Positions 21,745 through 33,179 of a DNA stretch of 64,000 nt are shown here, piece after piece. The stretch comes from Anthonomus grandis grandis (Eukaryota; Arthropoda; Insecta; Coleoptera; Curculionidae): contig NC_065556.1 in assembly GCF_022605725.1 (NCBI RefSeq), forward strand, positions 6,138,001 to 6,202,000. The letters are read 5' to 3'. The translations under genes and the position numbers were made by a program. The notes under the pieces are model-generated. The model was not told the origin of the DNA. It saw only the letters and a list, made by a program, of their open reading frames with translations, and searched no databases. Positions within the stretch are counted from its first letter, which is position 1. Every line of letters begins with the position of its first letter.

Positions 21745-22036
21745 CTATATTAGCACTAGAGTTTCAGCTATAATACGTCCTGCAGTTGAGGCTCCCATTC
21801 GAAAAGAAAAGCTTAGAGAATTAAAGTCCTTAGTACTGTCATTCAGAGGGCGTGTGCAACAACTTGTTGAAGAATATACATACACACTTGATTCATATTC
21901 TGTACCAACTGCTCAAGTTTCTCCGTATGCTGGAAGTTCATATTCTTCCTCATCCACGTACACTCCACAAGTTACGCAGCCTTTTGCACAACATACGAAT
22001 TTTTCAACTACAATCTATGATAAATCTGCAGGATAA
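21745..22036 (+). pseudogene. MADF gene of Harbinger 1, C-terminal exon
   Basis: The open frame reads EKLRELKSLVLSFRGRVQQL, then a Ser/Tyr/Gln-rich tail ending at TAA 22034-22036. Similar low-complexity tails follow the MADF domain in the other two Harbinger elements (37851-38100 and 44300-44500). The exon start is lost in the deletion near 21745. It lies inside the transposase intron (between 21738 and 22177). Confidence 0.5.
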
Positions 22037-22176
22037 ACATTATCAAACGATTTTATTAACCTTTAGATAGATAGAGTATTTTGAATGATTGTCAATAATT
22101 TTTTTAGAAAGTTTTGTTACAATTATGCGTTGGATTAATAAATGGTATTTTAATAAAAATGAATATTTTTACTCAC

Positions 22177-22456
22177 CTAATAGTAATCACAAGTCTTTCT
22201 TCAGGAAGAATTGCACCATGTTTTCGTTAGGTGTTGTTCAGCTTTTTCCAAAATATAATTAAATGTATTTAATGTCATTCTCATGTAATTAAAAAAACCG
22301 TCCTTCATGAATTTTGAGCATTAGAAATAAGTGATGATATTCACCATAAACTAAACGCTCTTTATTTAGCGGATGTATTCCTTGCCTTGATCCTCGCATT
22401 CGTAAAAAAATATTTTCCAGAAGCAACAATTCTTCATCGGAGGATAAACTGGACAT
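22177..22456 (-). pseudogene. Harbinger 1 transposase, exon 1
   Basis: ATG at 22456 (MSSLSSDEELLLLENIF). The exon continues through GYHHLFLMLKIHEGRFFNYM-like sequence with small indels and ends at 22177 before a GTGAG donor (22176-22172). Its last codons, in the shifted frame, read VITI plus AG, matching LLITLR at the end of exon 1 in Harbinger 2 (37739) and VTLR in Harbinger 3 (44639). This is the usual N-terminal part of PIF transposases. Confidence 0.7.
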
Positions 22457-22513
22457 CTTGCCTTCACAAAGTCTGCTTTATACTGGCGGATAACCAGCTT
22501 TCTTTATGTACGT

Positions 22514-25108
22514 ACCAGGTGGAAAACCGTTCGCTTCTTACTCAAACTCATGTAGCATAGAACTACATTGTAAGAATAATTTTTAATAAATCAAGACTTA
22601 ATCCAACAAATCAACAATTCTCTTTAAAAATAAAGGATAAAAAACCTTATATATCCCTACAGTGTATAGTCTTGTACATAATAGTAAACACTTAAAATCA
22701 AAGTAATCTAAATATTGTGCAATCCAAATGTGTGACTTAAATTAACATTTTATGACTTGTCTGGCATTTAAATTTTACAACTTGACTGGCAAACATTAAA
22801 AATGTAGAAAAAAAAATTAAAAATTTAATTTTCTGTTCGAAAACTATTGCTCAAAAAACCGTCTTTTTCTAGAGGTCTTTCTTTTAACCAATTACATAGT
22901 TGTGTTTATATTGTATCTAAACCCGATTATGAATAGCATCTTCAAATATCATTATAAGACACACAAATTAATTTATTATTACTTTTTTTATTATTGTACA
23001 ACTTTGAATTTTAAATAAAAATTCCACACAGCTCAATGTCTCTTTAACAATTAAGCTTTTGGCAATGTCGGAAACTTTTGTCCAAATTCTTTTTTTAGCA
23101 GCAGATTCGTCATTATACAATATTATATAATACGAGTACACATACTCCACATATGTGACAATTAGAAAAGTTTACAAATAACTTGGAAAAAAGTCAATTT
23201 TTCGGTGAGTTTTCTTAGGTCCGAATATACTAAGTTATCTTATATTAAAATGTGATTTTACTTTTATTCTCTGTCTTTTCTGTTATTCTTTTAAACCAAT
23301 TAAACATAAATGTACAAAAAAAGCACTTCAAATTAAAACCATAGTCCAGTAATATCTGGGTTAATTAAACGTCTGCTACTGGTCATTGTCTAGGGATCAC
23401 CTAGTTGGGACAATATCAATAAACAACACTAGACCCCTCGAACAAATTCAATTTTGTTTTATACTGAAACGAATCCAGTTAGACCCCTAACAAAACCATA
23501 CCTACTCTTAAATGTCTTTTATTTTGTTTACTATGTAATTATCTTTAGAGGGTCCCGTCAGGACCCGAAATTTCCATTTCACTATAAACTTGTATTAAAA
23601 AAAAAAAAGAAGGAGGAAGCTTTTTAGTGGAAGAATTAAATTTTCAGGCACGTCGGTGTAGCGGCCGTTAAGTGTCACTGTCCGAAGGCTTTTACAGGAA
23701 ACACCTGCGAGACCTCTGTAGAACAGGCCAATTTTAAAGGTAAGGTGAAAAACAATTTGTTTTTTTTTAGTGAGGTTTTTTTTTTAAGTAATTTGTGCAG
23801 TAGTTAGTACTTAAGTTAAAGTTTTAAATGAATTTAGATTACAGTTAATCAAACATAGAATATATCAACTTCTAAACTATTTGCTTCTCTAAAATACGGA
23901 ATCGGTAAAAACGATCAAATAATATTAATAAGTTATTATTTTTCTGATAGTGGATTTTATATTGTTTTAATTTTTAGTATCAAATGATAACTATTCCTTT
24001 TTATTTTCTATCACCGAAAGAACTTGATCTCTTTAAGCGCAAATAATATGCTTAAGGCAAACTATTTAAAAAAGAAACAGAATAACTCGTATATGCAAGT
24101 TATATCTACTACTAATATAAATTATAAGATGCCTAATAAGTTTAAATAGTAAAAAGGGTAAAAAAATATTAAATTATGTGTTGGTAAATATCCAAAACGT
24201 TACAAATTTTTTCAAAATAATTTAGTACTAAATCAAAGAGTAATCGAGAGTTCCATCGATAATAATAATAGTAATATTTATATTAATAATAATAGTATAA
24301 AATAATTAAGCTGTTGTTTTACAATTTGGATGAAAGTCACAATTAGATTCAAAGAGGTCGAGTTTAGTGTATTTTAATCTTACTTTAATTTCATTAAGAA
24401 AACTTATGGTATTCAGTATATTTTATTTATTGTTCACTAAGTCATGTAAAATTTGGGAATTTGTTTTCTGAATTCATTTTTGTAGTTTTGATTTAAAGCG
24501 TTTTTTTCCAATTACATTTTGAAGATCAGAGAAAACTGTGTACAACACCTTAAAACCAATAAACGTAGAACATCTTTGTCCAATATTCTTTTGCTTTTTT
24601 TGGTACTTTAGTTTTTTCCGCGACGAAAACCGCGAGAAATGAAGCTTTGAAATTCGTAAAATTTTAATGATAACTACAAACATCCTGTATATGACAGAAT
24701 TAATAATTGACAATAATAATGATAATAAATTGACAATAAATTAACATTTCCAATGTCAATATTAAACTAAATGATGTAGTGAATTTTTAATTTTTTTTGA
24801 AAAAAAAAATTATTGCAATCACACTGCTCATAACAGAATAGCCAATATTAAGCGCATATTCTAAGAAGCCTAACGTGGAGCCAAAACTGAAAGAAGAATA
24901 ATAGCACTCCATTTAGAAAAAGTGTTTCTCATATCGTCACACTTTTTTGAAGCACTTTACATATTTCAAAATATTTTCAAGACATGCGCTATCAAATTTT
25001 AAATAAATTTTAAGAGATTAGAAAATGCTAACACTTTTTTTAGGCTTTATAAAAGACCGATGCTCTGTTGTAGGACCCTGTATAACATTGATAGTATATC
25101 ACAGGATA
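22514..25108. other. Mostly unrecognised AT-rich stretch
   Basis: The first 200 bp may be the rest of the LINE cut by Harbinger 1 (FNKSRLNPTNQQFSLKI at about 22575 resembles a LINE C-terminal region, weakly). GC-richer sequence at 23640-23745 ends in a possible splice donor (AAGGTAAGG) but no reading frame links to it. ends reading accctgtata at about 25074-25083 and tcctgtata at about 24683-24691 look like mariner-type termini, but no partners could be assigned. Confidence 0.35.
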
Positions 25109-25514
25109 TAGGGGAGTGTAAGGCAAAATGGCATACTTTGTGTTTAAGACCGCATAATTTTTTTTCAAAAAATGTTAAACTCATTATTCTAATGTTTAAA
25201 ATATTATTGGTGTATGTAAACTATATATAAAAAAGTTTAAGACTAAAAGCAGGTCATGTTCACCAGAAATAAAATATTTAACAAATACCTCAAAGTGTCA
25301 TTTTGCCCACCACTGCGTAGGCAAGATAACATAGGCAGGTAGGCAAAATGACATACATATTCATAATGACATTAAATTTCAAAACAAAAAATATGTACGG
25401 TTTAAAACATTTATTAAACAAATGTATATAAAGTAAACTTTTAATGAAAACAAATAAAATTATAAAGAACAAAAGGAAAGCATTATTCTAAAGATCCCAC
25501 TCTTTAAAAAATAC

Positions 25515-27268
25515 ATTTGCTTAAACTAATCCTTGCATGCATCACAAATAAATTGCTTGGTTTTTTTTTTGACACATCTGCGCAGTCAGTGTGAGCCCAC
25601 ATTTTGCAGAGTTGGCTTTTTATCCATTGCTCCTTAGACCTAGATCTACTGAAAACTTCATTGCAGTAGATGCACGCTGGATCATCCTCGTCCTCTGATT
25701 CATTTCCAAAAGGTTCAAGTTCTTCATCTGAATCATGAAAAACTTGTTTGGTAACCCGGACTCGATTACTTTTCCTGACTTCTCTTTCTCTTTTTTTATT
25801 TCGAATTCTTTTAACTCGTTAATAAATGGAGAAATTGTTAAGATACTTCAAGACTCCTTTCTTGATTTTTTTATTGCAATCTTAGCTACAGGTTTGGGGA
25901 GTATTTCTTCTAAAATTTTATCTATTTTCGATATATTTGCCATTTTACTTCCGTTATTATTCGAAGTAGGGACCTTACCGAAAGTTGAACAGCCACTGTC
26001 CTTCGAGCATCCGGGTTGGTTATTGTCATCCTTATCATCATTATGTTTGTTAGGTGAATTTTTACCTGCATTTTCAATATCAGTGTTTTCGGTATCCTCA
26101 ACCAGTGATGTTACTAAACTGGGGGCAAAAAGATGATCCGGAAAAATTTGTGGATTTAGTGGGCAAATACCGGTTGCTCTAAAACCACTAACAGCAATTC
26201 CTACAGTGGCTGCTTTATTGTACGCCTTTTCAAACAGTAAAGAAATGTGATATATCGACACTGTCCTCCCAGGATTTGCTTTTAACCAGTTCGTTACTTC
26301 TTGATCATAATAGGATCCCAGAAGTCCAAAAAATGACACATCTAGTGGTTGAAGTCTATGGGTACAATGCGCTGGTAAACAAAAAACCACTACATAATTT
26401 TCTTTTGCATATTTTAGGGCACTATAATCTTTGTGACTTATATGCCCATCCAAAATTATTATTATCGAAAGTGGGTCTAACATATTAAACAAAATGTTTA
26501 ATCCATTTAAAAAATAATGGTTTTATCATATAGGGTTTATTATACAATTTAAGCGTTCCTTGAGGTGCTCCATCATAAAGTAGTTCATTTTTCTTTTTGG
26601 TAGGAAAAATTAGAGCTGGAGGGATATAGTTACCAATGCTGCTTACGCAAATCACAGCAGTTGTATGAAATCCGCGTTCTTCACTTGTTACTGACCCTAC
26701 TTGCTTCTTGCTTTTTTGAGCAACAATCTTTTGAGTTTTTTGGACATTGGTTATTCCACTTTCATCCATGTTGTAAATCATCGTCGGGTTTATTTTTTCC
26801 TTTTTAATTATTTTTTTTGTTGAAAAAGTTTTGAAAATATTTTGCTGCCTCTTCTTTATTGAAGGCCCGGGCCCGTGCTGCCGACGTTGCTTCTGGCTTT
26901 CTGAGCGATATTTTTGGATGACATAAAATCACGAAAACACCATCTGCTAGGTACTTTTTTCACTTTGTTAAACTGGTGTGGTATACCACTACGATCGGCA
27001 AGCTCGTATGCAACCGTACGGAGCTCTATTTGTGTTATCCCAAAAAATTTTGACTCCAAATCCAAAATGTGCTCTAATAAAGCTTTTTCCATTTCTTCAT
27101 TTAATGATTTTCTAAATCTTTCCTTCGCACGGTTGCCTGTGGAACATTGAATGCCTTAGAAGCCCTTATCCAACCCATTCTTTTTTCTCGAACTGCCTCA
27201 ATTGCCTTTTGCATGTCTGCCGTTGACCAGGATTGGCGATTAGATTTTCTGGAGTAGTTAGACACCAT
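25515..27268 (-). pseudogene. Pogo-type transposase with pipsqueak HTH and C-terminal PHD-like finger
   Basis: The ATG at 27268 gives a pipsqueak HTH (SWSTADMQKAIEAVR ... GWIRASKAFNVPQATVRRK), then a second HTH region (TVAYELADRSGIPHQF, about 27000). The DDE_1 core has NMDESGI (about 26770), ILDGHISH (about 26450) and HRLQPLDVSFFG (about 26345). Ser/Asn/Asp-rich linker follows. The end (about 25690-25515) is a Cys-rich finger: CIYC ... CKMWAHTDC, PHD-like. Breaks: a frameshift between 26856 and 26781, and others between 25848 and 25690 and at the poly-T near 25565. Fusion of a PHD-like finger to pogo/Jerky-type transposases is known in insects. The intact protein would cut at TA. Confidence 0.88.
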
Positions 27269-27628
27269 TCTAAAACAAAATTCCTATATTAATGAATAAT
27301 CAGCGGCATATTCACACTGAAAGGCAAAACGATATACTATGTTATTTTGCCTTCTAAAGGGATATGTCATTTTGCCTCTTGGTAACATTTTTTAAATTAT
27401 TTCATTAAAATCTATTGAAACAAAACACTTAAAAAACTACTTCACTACATTAAATACAACCCTATAATGGTTGCAAAACTATATGCAAATGCGAACAACT
27501 TTATTTATATTTTGCCAAAAAGCGATAAAAACGTAATAACATACCTTAATCTTTTCTGCCTGCTCCAACACGTGTAAACAAAAACTTTTTTTGACAAGTA
27601 CTACAGCCCTGTTTAATGGCCGGATCAT

Positions 27629-27639
27629 TACTAATAGTC
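27629..27639 (+). repeat. LINE target-site duplication, left copy
   Basis: TACTAATAGTC, identical to 31465-31475. On the minus strand it directly follows the 3' tail (GATGATGATGATG) of the inserted LINE. Confidence 0.85.
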
Positions 27640-27669
27640 ATCATCATCATCTTGTGCACTGAGTGTTTC

Positions 27670-29468
27670 CGGGCTAGCTGTCTACTCTTGCCGGTTTTCT
27701 GACTCGTTTGTTGGGTCTAGGCGCCTATCTTTTTTTCTTTTGGTCGCATCGGAGTGCTTTGGCTGTTGAGGCTCGGAGCATAGGATTGACTGCCGGGACG
27801 TGGAACCCTTTACAAAGCCGTGCTGTTCTTTGGGGATTATTTTAAGTTCTTCTATTTCCTCTCTCAACCTGTTGAGTACCGCTTTTCCAAATATTTTACC
27901 TATTGATGGTAACAGGATGATGGGTCTATAGCTCTCTGGTTTTGTAAAATTTTTTTCCTATTTCGGTATCAATACCACTATTGCCCTTTTCCATGCTTCA
28001 GGAAAGTAGCACAGGCTTAGACATTGGTTGTAAATTATCAATAGATCCATTAATATGTTGCCTGGTAGCATTTTTAGCATTTTGTTATTTATGTCATCAT
28101 AACCTGGTGCTTTTCTATTTAATTGTAATGCTATGAGGTCTCTTATTTCATGCAATTTGATTTTTTTAGGGGCTCTAGTGTTTTGTGGTAGTATTTCTTC
28201 TATTGTTTTATTTAAGTTTTTTATTTCTTCTTCTAATATTTCATCTTCAGGACCTGCGTTAATATTGAATTGTTTTTCTAGTGAGTCGTTAAATGCCTCG
28301 ACTTTTTCTAAGTCCAAGTACACTAGACTTCCATCTTCTATTTGTATGGGCGGGAAGTCTGTTTTTGTCTTCCCTCTCAGTATCTTAGAGACTTTCCAAT
28401 ATTTTTTGTGAGTTTCGTCATCGTTGTTTAATTCCTCTAGAAAATTGTTCCAACTTTATAATATCAAATACTTCATTTTTTATTCTTTTAGTTAGACTGT
28501 TTGCTATTCTTTTTGTTTCTGGGTCTTTGTATAACCTTGCCTGTTTGTTTAGTCTATTTCTTGTTTTAATTAATTTTTTGATTCTCATTGGGAAAACCAG
28601 GAAATGGGTGTTTGGGATAGGGATTTTAGTGGTAGCTTTTTCATAACCTAATTTTATTTTGTTTGTTATATTATCAACTTGGGTGTTTATTTCATTTGGG
28701 TTTAAAGGGGTTGGGATAGGATTTTCATTTTGTAACATTTCTGAGAAGGATTGCCAATTAGTTATTTCTTTTACAGGTAATGGGTTTTTTTTAAAGGTTT
28801 GTGCAATCTTTATTGATATTGTGGAGTGGTCTGAGGAGCTTAAGGAGTCCAGGTTTTCTACTACAATGTTGTGGCTAAGGTTTTTTATCACTGCTATATC
28901 TAGTATGTCAGGTGTTATATAATGATAATGACTTGGCTCTTTAGGTGCTACTACTTGTATTGTGTTTTCATTTATGTAATTTTCCAATTTTTTCCGCAGC
29001 TGGATTATCGATAGTACATCCCCAGATTCTGCTTTTGGCATTACAATCTCCTGCGGCTATTGTTGGAATGTCTTCTTTGAAAAGCTCGTCTAACTCTTTG
29101 TATTTTAACAGTTTATTTGGTGGTTTGTGTACTGAGATGAGTAAAAGTTCTTTATTGTCTAAGTATATCTTTATAGCCGTGTTTTCTATAACCGGGTCTG
29201 TTTACTTTTGCGGTACCTCTTGATGTTTAATATTATTGTTTATAATAATTGCTGTGCCTCCGCCCACAACATCAGGTCTGTCGTTTCTGTATACTTTATA
29301 GTTTGGTATTTTAAGCTTTGTGTAGGGTCTCAAGAAAGTTTCCTGGACCAGGGCCACGTCTATGTTATTTATGTTGATAAAGTCAATGAATTTAAGTTTT
29401 TTCGGAAACAATGACTGCGCATTCCAGCTAATGATGTTGAGACAGCTTGAAAAGTCCCCCAGATTCAC
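27670..29468 (-). pseudogene. LINE ORF2: AP endonuclease and truncated reverse transcriptase
   Basis: Begins at about 29468, next to the ORF1 stop, with NIISWNAQSLFPKKLKFIDF and VALVQETFLRP, the endonuclease start. A frameshift at about 29205 is followed by the endonuclease end (SLSSSDHSTISIKI, about 28850) and a linker. Reverse transcriptase starts with LNRKAPGYDDINNKMLK and FPEAWKRAIVVLIPK (28120-27958). After a break it reads SYRPIILLPSIGKIF and KEQHGF (about 27920-27800). No FADD-type motif follows, so the polymerase core is missing. The intact protein would nick target DNA and copy the LINE RNA. Confidence 0.85.
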
Positions 29469-30967
29469 GAGTTAGAACCCAGGAGTAATTTAATCGCCAG
29501 GTTGGCGTTTAACAAGTTAAGTTTATTCATTAATAAATCTATTTTTTTTTCTAATGCACCCTCTGGCAAGCTCAATAAGTACAATAAATTATTGTTTTGG
29601 TTAGGGAACCCAACTTGCTTTGCAGCAGAAGTTGAGGTCCCCGCCCCCAATATGGCCCCCGTAGGCTCCGCCCCTTTGTTTACATTCGCGCTGAGCGTTT
29701 TTTGGTTATATCAGCAAAGGATTTTGTGTTTTGATTTTTTTGTTTAATTAAATTGGCATAATTGGGGTTCTTCGGACAGCGCCAATAGTTTGCAGGGTGG
29801 TCCCCCCCGCAATTGCAGCACTGGGCCGGCGTTGCTCTGCTCTTTTCACACGATGAATAAAAGTGTTCTCCTTCGCATTTATGGCAGCGTGGCTTCGCGC
29901 TGCAATTGCTCATCGAGTGACCATATTCTTGACATCTATGGCACTGTCCGATTTGCCTAATGTTGTCGATTGTGAAAGATTTTGCGCTCAACGCGAACTT
30001 TTATATTCATTATTGTGTCCACCTTATAAATATCTTCCTGCTCCTTAGGGACTAAGAACCTGATGAGGTCCGTTTTTCTTTTTTTACCCGGACCGGTGTT
30101 GAACCACCCCAGTTCCTGGGGGTCGAACCCCATCAGTCTTAGTTCTTCATCAATTTCTTTTAAATCAAAGTTACGGTCAAGCCCTCTAAGAATAACGTTT
30201 AGTTTGCGATCCTCTTCAAGGAAAAAGGAGTGGTATTCCACTCCTTTCTCCCTTAGAAGCTTAGTAAGTGATCTATGGTCCTGGGGGGTCTTCGGGAAGA
30301 GCGCCAATCCCAGCCTTTCTTTTTGGGTCTTGATAATGTTTATTTTGTTTTCAATTATCATTTTGTATTTTTGCGCCCAATTTGTAGTGTCCCTGATCAC
30401 CACTTTAGAGACTTTAGAAATGCTGGGATTCGCGCTCCTCTCCCTCCCCGCCAGAGAAAGGTCATTCAAAGGCATAAATAAAAAGTTTTTTTCATTTTGT
30501 ATATTATTTATTGTATTGTTACTGTTTGTCTTTTTTTTCTCGCTACTCTCCACCACACTACATTCGTCCCCCATGTCTGATGACTCTGGAGGGGCAAGCA
30601 CTAGAAATTGGTTTTTATTTTGTATTTGTGTGTTAGGTATCAGCTTTTCCTCGCCCTGAGGGGGTGAGGGGTTGCTGGTATCTTCTCTAGGTCTCTGCCT
30701 AGTTTGTTCAGTTTTTTGTATGTTTTTAGCTTGCTCCTCCATAGACCTCATATGCAAGGTTAGGTTTTGATTATTTACTTTTAAATTTTGATTTATGTTT
30801 AATGTTTCTTCTAATTGAAGTTTGAGGTTAGTGATCTCATCTTTAAATTTAGCATTTTCGATAGCCAGCGCGTTGAGCTGGCTCTCGAATTTGTTAAGTT
30901 TTTCATTTAATTGGTGATTAATTGTTGTTAAATTTAAGATTTCTCTTTTATTGTTATCAATAAACAA
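29465..30967 (-). pseudogene. LINE ORF1: coiled coil and zinc knuckles, one main frameshift
   Basis: Opens at about 30967 (first ATG may lie further upstream). Residues 1-100 are a strong coiled coil (LNEKLNKFESQLNAL ... NLKLQLEETLN), followed by a Ser/Glu-rich linker and an RRM-like region (about 30250-29970, VILRGL, LGWFNTG). Near 29970 the frame passes into CHRCQEYGHSMSNC, CHKCEGEHFYSSC and CCNCGGDHPANYWRC, three knuckles. Another shift near 29690 leads into the C-terminal tail ending at 29465. This is the RNA-binding partner of ORF2. Confidence 0.85.
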
Positions 30968-31464
30968 ATCTCGATCTCTAACCTACTTTTCAAGTTCCTT
31001 TATTCTCTCGCTTCTGGAATGCGCTACTCCAGCCCCCAAACTACGGATAGTAGTTTGGGTTTTACTGTGGTATCGGGATTTAGGGAGGATTTTAAGGATC
31101 TACTCTGGGAGCGGGAAAGATTTGTGCTGGGTTTTTTAATTTGGAAGAGGATGCGGGATAGCCCTGCAAAGTCTTACCCCGCTCTTTTTCCAACTTCCGT
31201 CAAATAGCCATCTGAAGTGTCCATCTTATCTGTCATTTCAAAGGATGCTCTTAGATTTGGCCCCCCAGCGACTATGGGGGGCGACTCGACGTTGGGCCCC
31301 GTTTTTCCGTTGAACTGCTTTCAATAGTATTATTACTATAGATGTAAAGAAAAATACAAGTTTGTTTATTTATTTATCTGTGTAAGTAAACTGCGGTGGG
31401 ACTCTCTAGTTGCTTATGCTACTGAGAACGCTGAATGAATAAATGAATGAATGAAGAATGAATG

Positions 31465-31475
31465 TACTAATAGTC
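31465..31475 (+). repeat. LINE target-site duplication, right copy
   Basis: TACTAATAGTC, identical to 27629-27639. Confidence 0.85.
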
Positions 31476-31689
31476 GCATCCGCGAGTAGGCTTATAGTAA
31501 TTGGGTACAGTGTTGCCGAATATATTTAAAATCTTCGTAGAATGGGAAAGTCATTTTGTCTGATATGCCATTTTGCCTTACACTCCCCTACCACGACCAT
31601 AAAATGTCATAAAATTTAAACCAAATTGCATAAGAGAATATTTAGTCATTTTGAAAATAGCTAAAATCCATAAAATGGTAAAAAAAGGA

Positions 31690-32114
31690 TTCGTCTTTTA
31701 GATGTTTTGATTAACACGTCAATCTACAACGATGTCTTTCTAGAATCATGGAAATTAACGACTGTCATCACTGTTCTGAAAGTAAACACACACAATTATA
31801 TAACGAATTTCGTCCAATAAATACGGTGTCTATTTATGACTAAGTACTAAAAGCTTATGTGAACGCACAGTTTTTTTGATTTTTTTGATAGAAATAAAAT
31901 AATTGTTCCTAACTAAACAGGATTAAGGAAAACACAGTTGCGAATCTCTTATTGTTGGTATTTGTGATGATTTTCTCAGAACCGTTGACCGTGATTACTT
32001 TGTTTTGGCTATTTTTTTGGATTTCAAGAAAGCTTGTGGCAACTGGAAATTTTTGTCATATTTATGTCAAAAAGTTCCAGGTGTTTGTTCAAAAAATTGT
32101 TTGTCTCAGTGAGA
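31690..32114 (+). pseudogene. LINE reverse transcriptase fragment, N-terminal part
   Basis: Shifting frames show VFLESWKLTTVITVLK (about 31727), a degenerate FRPINTVSIYDKVLK (about 31809) and AIFLDFKKACGN (about 32008-32043), all in reverse transcriptase order. The fragment stops where the LTR element begins at 32115. Its C-terminal counterpart probably continues at 34565. Confidence 0.75.
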
Positions 32115-32353
32115 TGTAATAAGTCGGACATAAATATTATTTAGTCTTTAGTAAGTAAATCATTCGAATTATGGTATTATTACCACATAAACCCAGCACG
32201 TAGATGCTGAGCAGTTAGGATTGTTAGGGGGATGATTGTAAGGGGTATTCTAGAAGTGATATTAGTTAGTTGTAATTTTGACATCAATAAAGCAAGTAAA
32301 TATCACTCTAACGCCATCGATTTACAATAACTTAACCCGAACATTTCCCCAAC
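32115..32353 (+). repeat. 5' LTR
   Basis: TG...CA boundaries inferred from alignment to 34331-34562 and the position of the primer binding site. The 5-base spacer before the site is slightly unusual, so the end may be off by a few bases. Confidence 0.7.
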
Positions 32354-33179
32354 ATCACGTGGCGATCCTGCCAGTTAGCGTTAACATAGTAGTGGTAAAT
32401 AATTAATCAAGTAAATGTATATAAATTAAATTTAGCGAAGAGGCTAAATTAACTGTGTAAATGTGTGTAAGTGCTAGTGCTAAGGAAAAATGGGTATCGA
32501 ATATTCTAAAGACGAGCTGATTATAAGCCTAGTGGATAACAGCGGAGGCCTAACCAACAACCCTAGTGTTACAAAATCGGAGTCGTAGTCAGTTAAAGAT
32601 ATTTTATGTTTGAGCGTTCTGATATTGGCGATTTTTTTAATAATCATTTACCGCTTAAACAAAATAAAGAAATATTTAAAACAAAGAGCAATAGCTCCAA
32701 GCCAAGAACGTGTGTAAGTGCCATTTGACGAAATTAGACCGATTTCGAAGAGCGGTCACAGCATGCGAACTTCAACTGGTTGTGTCCGGTTGGGAACGGA
32801 TTAGTGAGGCAAAAGCCTCTAATACGCACCAAGGGAGAGATGTATGGAGACTCGGGAGCTAAGATAACTTCTGGATGAGCTTAAGGTTTTTTATAGGAAT
32901 TCTAATAAGAATCCGGTACATAGGCCTAATAATGTTACATATCATAGGGCTAAGTTAGACAAAGTTAAAAATTTTAGTATAGAATTTGTATGCACAAAAT
33001 ATCAATTAAATAGGGTAAATCATAAAGTAGAGATAATTTCTGAGGCTAAACAAAATACTGGAAATATTGATATACTGAACTAATAGAAAATGCAGAAGGT
33101 AGTTCAGATAATTTAAATTCATACTCAGAGGAAGCTCATTCTGATTGTCTAGGAAGCGTCGAAATCATGGGTGATAAAT

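Larger units (their letters stand above)
20461..22513. mobile_element. PIF/Harbinger element 1
   Basis: Ends are inverted: GGTACACACACAAAGAAAGC on the left; the reverse complement of the right end reads GGTACGTACATAAAGAAAGC. It carries a minus-strand transposase in two exons and a plus-strand MADF-type gene in two exons. It is inserted in LINE sequence: HLNKG ends the left flank and GGKPFA follows on the right. The exact ends and target duplication could not be fixed (TWA is usual for the family). An internal deletion at about 21740 removes the start of transposase exon 2 and probably of MADF exon 2. Confidence 0.75.
27640..31464 (-). mobile_element. LINE inserted in the pogo element
   Basis: 3,825 bp bounded by an 11-bp duplication. 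On the minus strand it begins with a (CATT)n-like 5' start (about 31436-31464), then has ORF1 (30967-29465), ORF2 with endonuclease and the first part of reverse transcriptase, and ends in a (GAT)n tail. The reverse transcriptase stops shortly after the NYRP-like and HGF motifs, so an internal deletion removed its catalytic part. The CCHC-bearing ORF1 and ORF2 style fit the jockey group. Confidence 0.85.
25111..31588 (-). mobile_element. Pogo-type transposon, split by a LINE
   Basis: Ends GGGGAGTGTAAGGCAAAATG on both sides in inverted orientation, each flanked by TA (25109-25110 and 31589-31590). Motifs of the form gcaaaatgacat recur inside both ends. The transposase lies on the minus strand at 25515-27268. 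A 3.8-kb LINE (27640-31464) is inserted between the transposase start and the right end; without it the element would be about 2.64 kb. Confidence 0.92.

Noticed and set aside
22968..23150. Possible extra MADF/SANT-like fragment (AAKKRIWTKVSDIAK)
   Set aside because: Only about 15 suggestive residues, with no second helix and no linked motif.
23640..23750. Host 5' exon with splice donor AAGGTAAGG
   Set aside because: No start codon, open frame or partner exon could be tied to it.
24460..25085. Mariner between ends reading ...cctgtata at 24690 and 25083
   Set aside because: Both ends point the same way, so they are not a TIR pair.
30063..30659. 198-codon plus-strand frame with hydrophobic stretches
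   Set aside because: Exact antisense of LINE ORF1 coding sequence; no independent support.
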